Assembly (NCBI GenBank): GCA_903930165.1
Contig: CAIYXO010000694.1
Coordinates: 1-12,244 of the forward strand
Source of the DNA: an uncultured Verrucomicrobiota bacterium
Lineage (GTDB): Bacteria; Verrucomicrobiota; Verrucomicrobiia; Limisphaerales; UBA9464
Length of the DNA stretch: 12,244 nt
Direction: 5' to 3'
Position 1 is the first letter of the stretch. The number at the start of each line of letters is the position of its first letter. Shown here in pieces: positions 1 to 7,481 of this stretch. The translations under genes and the position numbers were made by a program. Under the pieces are notes generated by a model. That model was given only the letters and a program-made list of their open reading frames with translations. It did no database searches and was not told where the DNA came from.

Positions 1-278
1 CCTTCCTGAAGGACGCCCCGGTCCTGCTGTTGGACGAACCCACCAGCGCCCTGGATCGGGAGAGCGAGGCGGCGGTGGTGGCCGCGCTCCGCCGTCTGGC
101 CGTGGGCCGGACCACCCTGATCGTCGCCCATCGGCTGGAGACGATCCGGCACGCGGACCGTGTGGTCGTGTTGCGCGAGGGAAGGGTGGTCGAGCAGGGG
201 AGCCCGGAGTCGCTGCTGGCCGGGAACGGCTACTTCTCCCGCCTCCAACGCGTCGTTGGGGGAGGCGAGACGGGTTAA
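1..278 (+). CDS. ABC transporter ATP-binding domain, C-terminal end (partial, 5' end outside window)
   Basis: Only the last ~91 codons are visible; the frame is open to the left edge. The visible part starts just before a Walker B motif, read as VLLLDEPTSALD, which includes the catalytic Glu and the D-loop. It continues with the switch (H-loop) histidine in TLIVAHR and the usual closing run HADRVVVLREGRVVEQG, then a short tail to the TAA stop. This order and wording are typical of exporter-type ABC ATPases (MsbA/HlyB-like, in which a membrane domain precedes the ATPase), and such a protein would power export of a lipid, peptide or glycan across the inner membrane. The membrane domain is outside the window, so the substrate cannot be told. 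A 136-base gap separates it from the polysaccharide operon on the same strand, so co-transcription is possible but not shown. The ATPase assignment is firm; the exporter subtype is inferred. Confidence 0.9.
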   Translation, partial: FLKDAPVLLLDEPTSALDRESEAAVVAALRRLAVGRTTLIVAHRLETIRHADRVVVLREGRVVEQGSPESLLAGNGYFSRLQRVVGGGETG

Positions 279-414
279 GGGGACCGGCGGGGCGGCCGAT
301 GCACGAGGCGACGGCTTGGAGCCGGGGCACGACCACTTTGGATGTGGCCGCGTCCCGATCCGGCCGCTATGAACAAGGACGCGCCGGACCCGGTTTCGGC
401 GCCCTCCGAATTCC

Positions 415-1914
415 ATGGTTTCCGCATCCGCATCCCACAAACCCAGGGCCGTAGGACGAACCAGGTCGCGTGCCGCCCTGGCTGCTGCGGTTTCGGCTGC
501 CTGCATGGTCCGGTTGCCCGCACAGGACCCGTCGCAGGCCGCGTCGTTCCTCAACGACGACCCGGCCTCGGCCGTGAACCTCCAGGGCAACGGCGGACTT
601 CCCTACCGGCCGGTTTCCAACACGCAGCTCCGTCGCGGCCCCTACAACATCCGTTTCGGACCCGTCTCCGCCCTCTTCTCCGCGGCCACCACCGTCAGCT
701 ACGTCGACAACGCCCTGTTCACCGAGCAGACCCTGGGTCGGGCCGACGACATCGTGGTGACCCCGATGTTCAACACCACCTTGGAATGGCCGGTGACCGA
801 CATGAATTCGCTGCGGATCGATGTCGGCGTCGGCTACCAGAAGCACCTGATCCAGGAGCAGTTGGACACCCTGACCGTGTCGCCCAACTCCACCATCGAC
901 TGGATGGTGATCGCGGGAAACGTCCGGATCAGCCTCTTCAACCAGACTTCGACCCCGGCCAGCCTGTCGCAGCGTCCCGAGTTGGTGACGACCGGTTCCG
1001 CGGAGACGGCGGCATTCCGGCGCATCCAGAACCAGATCGGGATGTCGGCTTCCTGGATCCTTTCCAGGGACCTCTCTCTGCAGGGCGGCTACAGCTACAC
1101 CCTGGAACGGGGACTCACCGGCTCGAAGTCGTTCGACGTCCTGGACCGCGACTCCCATGTCGCGAGCACGGCCCTCTACCGTCGGCTGGGGCCGGTTTGG
1201 ACCGTGGGAACCTCCGCCAGCGCGTCGACGCAGGCCTTCCAGACCGACTTCCAGAACGGTTCGACCTCCTACTCCGGCGGCCTGCTGGCGGCGTGGGAAC
1301 CCAGTCGCTACTTCAACGTCAGCTCGCATGTCCGGTACACGGTGACCCAGTTCGACCGGAACGGTCAGGTGGCGGACACCTCGAACTTCAGCGGCATCAC
1401 CTACGACCTTTCCCTCAGCCACCGGTTCCGGCGCTACTGGGAGTACACCCTCACCGCCGGCCGCGGAGCCAACACCGGCTTCGGCAACAACTTCACCGAA
1501 CAGCTCTTCGCCAACGTCGCCCTGTCCTGGAACGCCACGGAAAACGCGACGCTCCAGTTGACCGGCGGCTACGTGAACTCGACCGAGTCGGGTTCGGCTC
1601 TCAGCCTTCCGAGGGAGGCCTTCCGGATCGGCCCGGAATCCTTCGATCCGAGCATCCCCGGAATGGTGGATGACGGCCTGGGCGAGCTCTATTACTTTCC
1701 AGCCGGGGCGGTGGATCTGGGCAACGGCATCGTTTCGCTTCCGTTGCCCGGGCGGGTCAGCGACTCCTACACGGCGGGACTGACGTTGAGCTACCGGTTC
1801 TCCAACAAGCTTTCGGGTAACCTCAGCTACGTCTACAGTGTTCGGTCCAGCGACCTGCAGCTCCGCAATTTCAACCAGAACATCGTGACGTTGGGCCTGA
1901 ACTACCAGTTCTGA
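415..1914 (+). CDS. Outer-membrane beta-barrel protein of a polysaccharide export operon (EpsL/VpsM/Wzp-like)
   Basis: The 499-residue protein begins with a basic stretch (KPRAVGRTRSR) and a hydrophobic Ala-rich segment, with a likely signal-peptidase site near LPA/QDP at residue 36. The rest is a long series of alternating polar and hydrophobic segments rich in Tyr, Ser, Thr and Asn (for example LQGGYSYTL, YEYTLTAGR-like and LTLSYRF stretches), and it ends in YQF. A terminal Phe is the classic outer-membrane barrel assembly signal. I see no enzymatic motif. Barrels of this kind stand next to Wza- and Wzc-type genes in exopolysaccharide loci (EpsL/VpsM families, and Wzp barrels of Myxococcus). 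The next gene starts 2 bases after the stop, so translation is probably coupled. The ATG at 415 is chosen because an in-frame stop lies at 370-372 and it gives a sound signal peptide; no clear ribosome-binding site precedes it. The barrel call is firm; a channel role is inferred from context. Confidence 0.75.
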   Translation: MVSASASHKPRAVGRTRSRAALAAAVSAACMVRLPAQDPSQAASFLNDDPASAVNLQGNGGLPYRPVSNTQLRRGPYNIRFGPVSALFSAATTVSYVDNALFTEQTLGRADDIVVTPMFNTTLEWPVTDMNSLRIDVGVGYQKHLIQEQLDTLTVSPNSTIDWMVIAGNVRISLFNQTSTPASLSQRPELVTTGSAETAAFRRIQNQIGMSASWILSRDLSLQGGYSYTLERGLTGSKSFDVLDRDSHVASTALYRRLGPVWTVGTSASASTQAFQTDFQNGSTSYSGGLLAAWEPSRYFNVSSHVRYTVTQFDRNGQVADTSNFSGITYDLSLSHRFRRYWEYTLTAGRGANTGFGNNFTEQLFANVALSWNATENATLQLTGGYVNSTESGSALSLPREAFRIGPESFDPSIPGMVDDGLGELYYFPAGAVDLGNGIVSLPLPGRVSDSYTAGLTLSYRFSNKLSGNLSYVYSVRSSDLQLRNFNQNIVTLGLNYQF

Positions 1915-1916
1915 AG

Positions 1917-2663
1917 ATGAAGAGGATCCTTGCCGCGACCATTTTCACCGCCCTCCTGGCCGTCGCCCAGTCCCCGACCCCGGTGACCCCGCCGCCGGCT
2001 TCGGCGTCGGCCCAGACGAACAACCCGGCCCTCGCGTCCGGAGCGAAGGGAACCAACTCCCCCGCGGAGAAGGACAAGGGCAGCTCCAAGCTCATCAACG
2101 CATCGGAGCGCGACTTCAAGCCCCGCGACGTGTTCCGCTACAGCGTCCTCGAGGATCCCGCCTCGTCGCAGGCCTCCCAGGAGGCGGTGGTCACCGACGC
2201 GGGCGAGGTGCACTTCCTGGTCTCGGGCCAGTTCACCGAGTACGTCACGGTCGATGTGCGGGGCCGGAAGCTGGCCGACATCCGCGCCGAGGTGAAACGG
2301 ATGCTCGACGAACGGTTCTACCAGAACGCCACGGTCCAGCTGGACCTCGCCTCGGTGAACGCCAGCGCGGCCACCTCCGTCGCCGGCATCGCCAAGGCCC
2401 GGGTCTTCGGGGAGATCAACGGAACCATTCCGATTCCCGAGAACGAGGAGGTCTTCCTGAGCGACGCCCTCATCGGACTTGGCCGCAACGAAATGGCGAA
2501 CCTCAAGAAGGTGAAGCTCCACCGGAAGGACCCCACCACCGGAGTCACCAAGTCCTTCACCGTCAATGTCGACAAGATCCTCAAGGAGAACGCCCGCAGC
2601 ATGGACATCCGGCTGCAGGATGGAGACCGCATCGAGGTTCCGGCCGTCGGCATCCGCTTCTGA
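1917..2663 (+). CDS. Short Wza/OPX-type polysaccharide export protein (Poly_export + SLBB)
   Basis: This 248-residue secreted protein has a signal peptide at about residues 1-19 (MKRILAATIFTALLAVAQS), then a low-complexity Pro/Ala/Ser/Asn linker to about 58. A Poly_export-type domain at about 66-146 includes FKPRDVFRYSVLED, GEVHFLVSG, a DIRAEVKRML helix and ATVQLDLA. A single SLBB/beta-grasp domain at about 160-243 starts KARVFGEINGTIPIP and ends LQDGDRIEVP. In this family the protein forms a periplasmic ring that conducts polysaccharide towards the outer membrane and contacts the Wzc-type co-polymerase, which is encoded next. Two usual Wza features are missing: no lipobox cysteine follows the signal peptide (the protein has no cysteine at all), and no C-terminal amphipathic helix follows the last domain; it stops at VGIRF. 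It is much shorter than E. coli Wza (about 380 residues), so it probably relies on the upstream barrel for outer-membrane passage. The start is fixed by signal peptide and coupling. Confidence 0.88.
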   Translation: MKRILAATIFTALLAVAQSPTPVTPPPASASAQTNNPALASGAKGTNSPAEKDKGSSKLINASERDFKPRDVFRYSVLEDPASSQASQEAVVTDAGEVHFLVSGQFTEYVTVDVRGRKLADIRAEVKRMLDERFYQNATVQLDLASVNASAATSVAGIAKARVFGEINGTIPIPENEEVFLSDALIGLGRNEMANLKKVKLHRKDPTTGVTKSFTVNVDKILKENARSMDIRLQDGDRIEVPAVGIRF

Positions 2664-2681
2664 CCCAGTACCCGAGTCACC

Positions 2682-4967
2682 ATGAAATACGGCTACTCCA
2701 ACTACTCGGCGCCCCTTCCGGGCTACGGCACGTCGCTGGTCGACCGGATCAACCTGTACCTGCACTTCCGGCGGTACTACCGGATGATCGCAGACCGCTG
2801 GCTGCTCCTGGTGATCTCGGTATCGCTGAGCACCGCCATCGGCGGCTGGGTGGCCATGAACAAGCCGGACCAGTTCCGCGCCACGGCCAAGCTGATGTCG
2901 GCGCCCAAGATGAACCAGGGTTCGGCGATGGCTTTGTTCGAGGAGTCCATCTCGGTCGATGCCCAGATGGGAATCATCCAGGGCGGCACGCTGATCAACC
3001 GCGTCCAGCAGAAGCTCCAGGAGGGTCTCAGCTCCTCCAACAAGTTCGTCATCCCCTCGCTGTCGGTCGGATATGACAAGGCCGGCATCTACACCCTCAC
3101 CGTGGTCAGCACCAACTCGGACTACGCGGCGAGGTTCGCCACGGCCTGGGCGGACGAGTTCATCGAGTTCAAGAGACAGCAGCGCGCCAGCACCATCAGC
3201 ACCAGCGAGGCCCTCATCACCCGGGACATCATCGCCAAGGAACAGAAGCTGAACCAGGCCACCGAGGCCTTCGCCGACTTCAAGCGGCGCAACAACATCG
3301 TCGACATCCGCGACGCCGGTCTCCGCGCCGCCGCCAAGCTCAACGACGTCAAGAACGAGCTGCAGTCCCTGGAGACCGAGATCCAGATCTTCCGCTCCGC
3401 CAACGCCGAGCAGTTGGCCTCGGGCGGAGTCAACGTGAAGGGCAATCCGGCCGAGGTCACCACCGCGCGTCCGACGGTGACCGACGACGACACGAGCAAC
3501 CGGTTCACCCCCGGTTCCAGCTACACCATGCTTCGCCTCGAGCAGAGGCGGCTCCAGACGGACTACACCAACCGGCTGCAGGTGCTCAAGCCGTCCCATC
3601 CCTACATGGAGCAGCTCCGCCGGCGCATCACCGACACCGAGACCTCCATCGCGGCCACGCTGGAGATCATCGACGAGGGCCGGAAGGCGCAGATCCGTGC
3701 GCTGGAGATCAAGGCCGGCAAGCTCCCGGCGGTCATCGAGGAGATGACCGAGAACGTCCAGAACTCCACCGCCCTCCTCGGCGACTACTCCCGCCTCGAG
3801 ACCGAGCAGCAGATCCTCAACGACGGCCTCACCGACCTCCGGGCCCGCCTTTCCAAGATCGCCACCGTCTCCTCCGACACCGACACGTTCGACGTGTACC
3901 AGCGCGGCATCGCCGACGACCTGCCCTTCGGTCCGAACCGCCCGGGCATCGTCGGGACGGCCTTCGGCGCGGGATTGGTCATCGGCATCGCGGTGCTGTG
4001 GCTGCTGGCCAAGCTGGACGACCGGCTGGAAAGCCCCGAGCAGATCGAGGAGGCGCTGGAGGAACCGATCATGGGCCAGCTGCCCGAGGTGGACAAACGC
4101 CACTACAAGGACGGCTACCTGGTGCTCAACCGGATGAAGTCCCACACCATGTTCGCGGAATCGCTCCGCGGCGTCCGGTCGACCCTCCTGCTCAGTCCCG
4201 AGGGTTCCAGCAAGCGCTTCATCGCGGTGACCTCGGCGGTCCCGGGCGACGGCAAGACCACCTTCACCACCAACTTCGCGATCACCCTGGCGAACTCGGG
4301 CAACCGCACGCTGCTGATCGACGCGGATCTCCGGCGCGGCAACATCAACGGCTACTTCGAGCAACCGCTAGAGGGCGGCCTGGCCGAGGTGCTCAACGGC
4401 AAGCTGACCCCCCGCGAGGCCATCCGGGAGACCAACATCCCGAACCTGTCCTTCATGCGCGCCGGCGAGCGCCCGACCAACCCGTCGGAACTGCTCATCG
4501 GCCCGAACACCAAGGAGCTCATCCGCGAGCTGCGCGCGGAGTTCGACTACGTGATCTTCGACTGTCCGCCGCTCACCGCGATCGACGACACGTTCTCCAT
4601 CGCGGCGTACCTCGACGGCATCTTCTTCGTGGTCCGCGCCGGCAAGACCTCCATCCGCTTCGCCAAGATGGCCGTGCAGACGATCCGCCAACGCGGTGCG
4701 CCCATCCTGGGCCTCATCGTCAACGGCGTGCCGATCGACAATCCGTACTACTACTACACCACGTACTACTACGCGTCCTACTACCACCGCCCGATCAAGC
4801 AGGACGAGACCGCGACGCTCCGGAAGACCAGCGCCCCGAAGAAGACGCCGGCGCTTCCGCCCGGAATGCAGATGCCCGAACGCGTGCAGCAGCCGGGTCC
4901 GCCGAAGACCCTGCCCGCCGCCCCGGCCGAGGATGCCACGGGCTCCGGGCCGGATTCCGGGCGTTGA
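2682..4967 (+). CDS. Wzc-like polysaccharide co-polymerase fused to a bacterial tyrosine kinase (BY-kinase)
   Basis: The 761-residue inner-membrane protein would control chain length and export of a surface polysaccharide. Its Wzz domain has a first membrane helix at about 40-59 (WLLLVISVSLSTAIGGWVAM), a long periplasmic part with coiled-coil segments (about 165-235 and 280-400) and a second helix at about 422-443, preceded by a Pro-rich turn. The cytoplasmic kinase domain carries the oligomerisation motif ExxRxxR (E493, R496, R499), Walker A VPGDGKTT (K525), Walker A' LLIDADLRRGN (D547, D549) and Walker B FDYVIFDCPP (D627). A cluster of nine tyrosines lies at 689-701, the expected trans-autophosphorylation site, and is followed by an unusual 60-residue Pro/Ala-rich tail. 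Having both halves in one chain matches the proteobacterial Wzc layout rather than the split CapA/CapB layout. It lies 18 bases after the OPX gene and closes the operon. Phosphorylation would tune oligomer state; no cognate phosphatase is in the window. Confidence 0.93.
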   Translation: MKYGYSNYSAPLPGYGTSLVDRINLYLHFRRYYRMIADRWLLLVISVSLSTAIGGWVAMNKPDQFRATAKLMSAPKMNQGSAMALFEESISVDAQMGIIQGGTLINRVQQKLQEGLSSSNKFVIPSLSVGYDKAGIYTLTVVSTNSDYAARFATAWADEFIEFKRQQRASTISTSEALITRDIIAKEQKLNQATEAFADFKRRNNIVDIRDAGLRAAAKLNDVKNELQSLETEIQIFRSANAEQLASGGVNVKGNPAEVTTARPTVTDDDTSNRFTPGSSYTMLRLEQRRLQTDYTNRLQVLKPSHPYMEQLRRRITDTETSIAATLEIIDEGRKAQIRALEIKAGKLPAVIEEMTENVQNSTALLGDYSRLETEQQILNDGLTDLRARLSKIATVSSDTDTFDVYQRGIADDLPFGPNRPGIVGTAFGAGLVIGIAVLWLLAKLDDRLESPEQIEEALEEPIMGQLPEVDKRHYKDGYLVLNRMKSHTMFAESLRGVRSTLLLSPEGSSKRFIAVTSAVPGDGKTTFTTNFAITLANSGNRTLLIDADLRRGNINGYFEQPLEGGLAEVLNGKLTPREAIRETNIPNLSFMRAGERPTNPSELLIGPNTKELIRELRAEFDYVIFDCPPLTAIDDTFSIAAYLDGIFFVVRAGKTSIRFAKMAVQTIRQRGAPILGLIVNGVPIDNPYYYYTTYYYASYYHRPIKQDETATLRKTSAPKKTPALPPGMQMPERVQQPGPPKTLPAAPAEDATGSGPDSGR
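4746..4784 (+). repeat. In-frame TAC triplet tract encoding the kinase tyrosine cluster
   Basis: Four, then three, then two consecutive TAC codons, separated by ACC ACG and GCG TCC, encode nine Tyr within 13 residues (689-701 of the kinase). Every Tyr here uses TAC. Being a triplet repeat, length change by slippage would add or remove tyrosines without breaking the frame. The tyrosine cluster itself is a normal BY-kinase feature; the slippage idea is inference. Confidence 0.7.
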
Positions 4968-4988
4968 ATCCCCGCGGGGAGTGGAACC

Positions 4989-5684
4989 TCAGAACCGCCA
5001 GGTGACCTGGCTGGCGACGAAGTGCGTGTCCTGCCAGCCCGTCCGCAGCCGCAGCGGCCGCCACGTGTAGTAGACCTTCAACGTGGCGTGTTCCGCGAGC
5101 CGGAAGCCGAGTCCCAACGGGACCAGCCGGTTCTCCGCGAGGTGGAGGCCGTCGTACTCCAGGATGGCCTCTTCCTGGAAGAACACCGAGGTCCAGGGCC
5201 CCAGTCCCTGCAGGGCGTACTCCACGTGCAGCCGGTGCCGGGTCCTTGGGTCCACTCCGGTCTGGGCCTCCAGCCACCGGACTTCCACGCGGTTCCGCAG
5301 GACCACCGTGAGACGCGGCGACGGTTTCCAATGGGGATTCAGCTCGAACTCGGCCCGGTGCTGGTCGAGGTGCTCCCCGGACCCGCTCCGGATCGACACC
5401 CAGGAGTAGTGGGCCTCGGCGTTGAGGCCGTCGCCGAGGGAGTACCGGATCCGCGGGCTCAGGACATGGCCCGTCATGCGCCCCGATTCGAGGCCGGTGC
5501 GGGTGTCGGCGTAGAGCCATGGTGTCCAGCGGCCCAGACGCGGCCCCTCGACGATCTGTTGGTTCCAATAGTCCCATTCATCGGCCATCGCCGGGCTTCG
5601 TCCCGGCCAAAGGGCCAAGAGCAGGAGAAAGGGAACCCGCCACCGCGAAAGGATCGGACCTGTCACCGCTTCATCCCAAGGCAC
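4989..5684 (-). CDS. DUF2490-like outer-membrane beta-barrel protein
   Basis: This 231-residue protein has an N-terminal signal peptide (hydrophobic core VPFLLLLALWPG, likely cleavage at AMA/DEW near residue 34). The mature part opens with DEWDYWNQQ and consists of beta-strand-like segments with aromatic girdles, including HRAEFELNPHWK, VVLRNRVEVRW, RHRLHVEYALQ and HLAENRLVPLGLGFRL. It ends in TWRF, with the terminal Phe of outer-membrane barrels. The pattern of HR...FELNP, RNR.E.RW, R.RHRL and ENRL..GLG matches what I know of DUF2490, a small barrel family of unknown function. The gene converges on the kinase gene with only 21 bases between stops. The start given is a GTG (5684); another GTG six codons in (5666) also keeps the signal peptide and has a purine-rich GGGATGAAG just upstream, so it may be the true start. 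purF lies upstream on the same strand, 223 bases away. Function unknown. Confidence 0.75.
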   Translation of the reverse strand: MPWDEAVTGPILSRWRVPFLLLLALWPGRSPAMADEWDYWNQQIVEGPRLGRWTPWLYADTRTGLESGRMTGHVLSPRIRYSLGDGLNAEAHYSWVSIRSGSGEHLDQHRAEFELNPHWKPSPRLTVVLRNRVEVRWLEAQTGVDPRTRHRLHVEYALQGLGPWTSVFFQEEAILEYDGLHLAENRLVPLGLGFRLAEHATLKVYYTWRPLRLRTGWQDTHFVASQVTWRF

Positions 5685-5737
5685 CGGCCGGATCCCGTCG
5701 AGGTCCGGGATTGTCGGGAACCGGTCCTGCGTTGGCC

Positions 5738-5772
5738 GGCCGTGGGAAGGCTCCCGGTCGTCCCACTCGGCC
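5738..5772. other. Inverted repeat downstream of purF
   Basis: GGCC-GTGGGA (5738-5747) can pair with TCCCAC-TC-GGCC (5761-5772): ten base pairs with a two-base bulge around a 13-base loop. It lies in the 223-base gap between the purF stop and the DUF2490-like gene. Neither strand has a T-run typical of an intrinsic terminator, so it could be a transcript-end structure for purF or chance pairing in GC-rich DNA. Nothing else in 5685-5907 looks like a gene. Confidence 0.25.
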
Positions 5773-5861
5773 TTGCCCGCGCAGAAGGGATCGGCACGCC
5801 AGACCGCAACGCCACGACGGACCCGGGGTGGAACCGCCTCGTGGCAGCCGCCGCTTCTTGC

Positions 5862-5883
5862 GGGAAATCGGGAATCGGGAATC
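5862..5883. repeat. Short tandem repeat, GGGAATC unit
   Basis: GGGAAATC is followed by two exact copies of GGGAATC (5870-5876 and 5877-5883), giving about three head-to-tail units, 25 bases past the purF stop codon. No hairpin or coding function is evident. Confidence 0.6.
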
Positions 5884-5907
5884 AGGAACCACGAATTCCC
5901 GGACGGC

Positions 5908-7371
5908 TCAGAGCAGGCGTGGCTGGCGGGCCACCGCGGCCAGTTCGCTTCCGAGGGAACCGCCCCGGCTCCGACGACGTTCGATGATGTGCTTGTCGGT
6001 CGCCGGATCGTAGGGAACCGGATAGTTGCCGTCGTAGCAGGCGAGGCAGAAGGAATCCTTCGGCTGTCCCGTGGCCGCCACCATGCCGTCGAGGCTGAGG
6101 TAGCCCAGGGAGTCGGCGTTCAGGAACCGCCGGATCTCGTCGAGCGTGTTCGTCGCCGCCATCAGCTTGCTCCGCTCCGGGAAGTCGATCCCGTACACGC
6201 ACGGGTTCATGTGGGGCGGACAGCTGACGAGCACGTGCACCTCCTTGGCGCCGGCTTCCTTGAGCGAGATCACACGGGCCTTGCTGGTCGTGCCGCGGAC
6301 GATGGAGTCGTCGACGATGACCACGCGTTTCCCGCGGACCAGTTCCGCGATCAGGTTCAGCTTCACCCGCACGTTGAAGTCGCGGATGAACTGGGACGGC
6401 TGGAGGAAGCTGCGTCCCACGTAGTGGTTCCGGACGAAGGCCATCTCGAACGGGATCCCGCTCTCCAGGGAATACCCGAGCGCGGCGCAGTTGCCCGAGT
6501 CGGGCACCGGCACCACGACATCCGCCTCGATCCGATGTTCGCGGGCGAGCTGGCGTCCCATGTCGACGCGCACCTTGTAGACGTTGCGCTGCGCGATGTT
6601 GGAGTCCGGGCGGGCGAAATAGACGTACTCGAAGATGCAGAACGCCCGGCGCTGCTGCTCCGGGAAGGCCTGCACGCTGCGGACGCCGGTACCGTCGATG
6701 ATGACGATCTCGCCCGGCTCGATGTCGCGGACGTACTTCGCCTGGATCAGGTCGAAGGCGCAGGTCTCCGAGGAGAGGACGAACGCGCCGTTGTCCATGC
6801 GACCCAGGGCGAGCGGACGGAAGCCGTGGGGATCGCGCGCGCCGATGAGCGCATCCTCGGTGAGGATCACCAGGGAGTACGCGCCCTGGATCCGCCGCAT
6901 CGCCTCGACGAGCGAGCTCTCGTGACCCTGCCGCGAAGGCTGGGCCAGCAGGTGCAGGATGATCTCGCTGTCGACGGTGGTCTGGAAGATCGAGCCCTGC
7001 GCCTCCAGTTCCTCGCGCAGTTCCGCGGCGTTTGTGAGGTTGCCGTTGTGGCCGATGGCGATGCGCCCCTTCGCGCAGTCCACCGTCAGCGGTTGGGCGT
7101 TGACGATGTTCGAGGAGCCCGTGGTCGAGTAGCGCGTGTGGCCGATCGAGATGTGGCCCACGAGGTCGTGCAGCACGTTCCCGCTGAAGACCTGCGAGAC
7201 CAGCCCCATTCCCCGGTGGATGTGGAAGGACTTGCCGTCGGTGGTGACGATCCCGGCGCTCTCCTGTCCCCGATGCTGCAGGGCGTAAAGGCCGTAGTAG
7301 GTGAGCTCCGCGGCATTGGGATGCCCGTAGATGCCGAAAACGCCGCAGTAATGCTTCGGGTGATGTTGCAC
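5908..7371 (-). CDS. purF: Amidophosphoribosyltransferase (glutamine PRPP amidotransferase)
   Basis: PurF makes 5-phosphoribosylamine from PRPP and glutamine, the first committed step of purine synthesis. The N-terminal Ntn-hydrolase glutaminase domain has the nucleophile Cys9 in HYCGVFGIYG, plus LQHRGQESAGI, HTRYST (78-83), GHNGNLTN (107-114) and DSE (134-136). The phosphoribosyltransferase half has the PRPP loop VVIVDDSIVRGTT (350-362). Cys245 (AFCIFEYVYFARPDS), Cys391 (NPCVYGID), Cys442 and Cys445 (CLAC) match the four 4Fe-4S ligands of the Bacillus subtilis enzyme, so this is the Fe-S, propeptide-processed type and not the E. coli type. At 487 residues the length is normal. With the GTG at 7371 an eight-residue propeptide precedes Cys9. 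Another GTG at 7437 has a better ribosome-binding site (GGAGG, eight bases upstream) and would give a 30-residue propeptide. The frame stays open far upstream, but that part is antisense to the next gene. The reading ends normally at TGA. Confidence 0.96.
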   Translation of the reverse strand: MQHHPKHYCGVFGIYGHPNAAELTYYGLYALQHRGQESAGIVTTDGKSFHIHRGMGLVSQVFSGNVLHDLVGHISIGHTRYSTTGSSNIVNAQPLTVDCAKGRIAIGHNGNLTNAAELREELEAQGSIFQTTVDSEIILHLLAQPSRQGHESSLVEAMRRIQGAYSLVILTEDALIGARDPHGFRPLALGRMDNGAFVLSSETCAFDLIQAKYVRDIEPGEIVIIDGTGVRSVQAFPEQQRRAFCIFEYVYFARPDSNIAQRNVYKVRVDMGRQLAREHRIEADVVVPVPDSGNCAALGYSLESGIPFEMAFVRNHYVGRSFLQPSQFIRDFNVRVKLNLIAELVRGKRVVIVDDSIVRGTTSKARVISLKEAGAKEVHVLVSCPPHMNPCVYGIDFPERSKLMAATNTLDEIRRFLNADSLGYLSLDGMVAATGQPKDSFCLACYDGNYPVPYDPATDKHIIERRRSRGGSLGSELAAVARQPRLL

Positions 7372-7481
7372 GAGACGGCCGGAGAGTCGGGAAGCCGGCC
7401 CGGAAGGCCAAGGGGTTTTTGGGCTCCACGCCGTCACTCCTCTTCCCTCCGCATCCCGTCTGATTCTCAGGAATGAGGGAG

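Noticed and set aside
292..367. GCGGCCG...CGGCCGC inverted repeat and TTGGAG/TGGATG as a possible promoter for the polysaccharide operon
   Set aside because: The repeat arms are about 60 bases apart and the -10 match is very poor; neither is better than chance.
342..1673. 443-codon frame starting before the barrel gene on the + strand
   Set aside because: Arg/Pro/Gly-rich shadow of the barrel gene with no signal peptide or family resemblance; the 415 frame has a signal peptide and terminal Phe.
1902..4364. Open frame of 820 codons on the - strand, antisense to the OPX and kinase genes
   Set aside because: The translation is Val/Asp/Gly/Arg-rich with no domain, typical of the complement of a high-GC gene; both + strand genes have clear family motifs.
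4970..4979. Perfect palindrome CCCCGCGGGG between convergent stops
   Set aside because: Too short to leave a loop and a stable stem, and there is no T-run, so it is not supported as a terminator; likely chance in GC-rich DNA.
5773..7476. 567-codon + strand frame over purF
   Set aside because: Antisense shadow of purF, which carries intact catalytic and Fe-S residues.
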